Below, one piece after another: positions 5,903 to 6,204 of a DNA stretch of 6,204 bases. Made by a program: the position numbers and the translations under genes. This DNA is from CAXGUU01 sp964012875. GTDB lineage: Bacteria > Pseudomonadota > Gammaproteobacteria > Ga0077536. Within the stretch, counting starts at the first letter, position 1, and every line of letters begins with the position of its first letter. Location of the stretch: NCBI GenBank assembly GCA_964012875.1, contig CAXGUU010000201.1, positions 1 to 6,204 on the forward strand. Direction: 5' to 3'. Under the pieces are notes generated by a model, which had not been told where the DNA came from, made no database searches, and saw nothing but the letters and a program-made list of their open reading frames with translations.

Positions 5903-6204
5903 TTAGACGCCGGCTCTACCGTGACGAAAATGTCGCCCGGCGTGGGATCGATCAGCACGACCAGCGGTTGCTGTTTGATACTGGCCGGTTCGGCGCCGGT
6001 GATTCTGACCCACAGCCCGGCAGCGGCCTGTACCACCTCAAGCTCCCCGCCGGCCACCAGGCCGCGTATCAGGAAGGGCCGCATTTCGGCCGGAACACGC
6101 ACTTCCTGCCCGGTGTAATGCACGGCCATGCTTGGACTGATCTGAATGTAAGGCTCACTGGCCAACAGCTCAACCGTCTCGGCCAGGGCCGGTTCGGCTA
6201 CCCG
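5899..6204 (-). CDS. Unrecognised protein, C-terminal part (5' end outside window)
   Basis: The minus-strand frame is open from the window edge to a TGA at 5899-5901, giving 101 visible residues. A TTG at 6165 would allow an 88-residue version, but coding-like sequence (AEPALAETVELLASEP) continues upstream to the edge, so I treat the gene as partial. The visible part is mostly short beta strands with loops: YIQISPSMAVHYTGQEVRVP, a short helix-like EMRPFLIRGL, then ELEVVQAAAGLWVRITG and PLVVLIDPTPGDIFVTVEP. It has no cysteine and no catalytic motif I can name, and I do not recognise the family. The four-base ATGA overlap with the hydrolase gene suggests the two work together, with this protein made first. 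Confidence 0.65.
   Translation of the reverse strand, partial: RVAEPALAETVELLASEPYIQISPSMAVHYTGQEVRVPAEMRPFLIRGLVAGGELEVVQAAAGLWVRITGAEPASIKQQPLVVLIDPTPGDIFVTVEPASK

Noticed and set aside
1..6204. Mobile elements, CRISPR arrays, tRNA or riboswitches
   Set aside because: I saw no transposase or integrase motifs, direct-repeat arrays, tRNA-like cloverleaf or conserved riboswitch core.

Overview
The window reads like ordinary chromosomal DNA of a moderately GC-rich proteobacterium. A marine or methylated-sulfur-using Gammaproteobacterium or Alphaproteobacterium would fit, but this rests on gene content and codon use, not on a marker gene. I see no rRNA, tRNA, insertion sequence, CRISPR array or phage gene.

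Layout on the + strand: (1) the C-terminal part of an MMPL/RND-type membrane exporter (1-510); (2) a 174-base gap with an 8-bp dyad; (3) mtoX, a periplasmic SBP56-family methanethiol oxidase (685-2055); (4) 11 bases later, a secreted two-module protein fusing a SCO1/SenC-like domain to a di-haem MauG/cytochrome c peroxidase-like domain (2067-3899). Then comes a minus-strand gene of unknown function (about 3905-4561), and a + strand gene for a small, His-rich secreted DUF4399 protein (4670-5098). The right end is a minus-strand pair: a partial unrecognised gene running off the window (5899-6204) whose stop overlaps the start of an alpha/beta hydrolase gene (5132-5902).

The core is the methanethiol oxidase locus. 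MTO converts methanethiol, O2 and water to formaldehyde, H2S and H2O2, and needs copper. SCO proteins deliver copper. MauG proteins use H2O2 or O2 to oxidise tryptophans of a partner enzyme. A SCO-MauG fusion directly behind mtoX is therefore best read as its maturation factor. The nearby His-rich DUF4399 protein may be a further copper- or periplasm-related accessory, but this is inference.

The most striking non-coding signal is a textbook intrinsic-terminator shape (9-bp GC stem, 4-base loop, T-rich tail) at 2082-2110. It follows mtoX but lies inside the signal-peptide codons of the maturation gene. It may set a high enzyme-to-maturase ratio by partial termination. The minus-strand gene at 3905-4561 has a faint ADP-ribosyltransferase-like motif pattern and is the least understood gene here.
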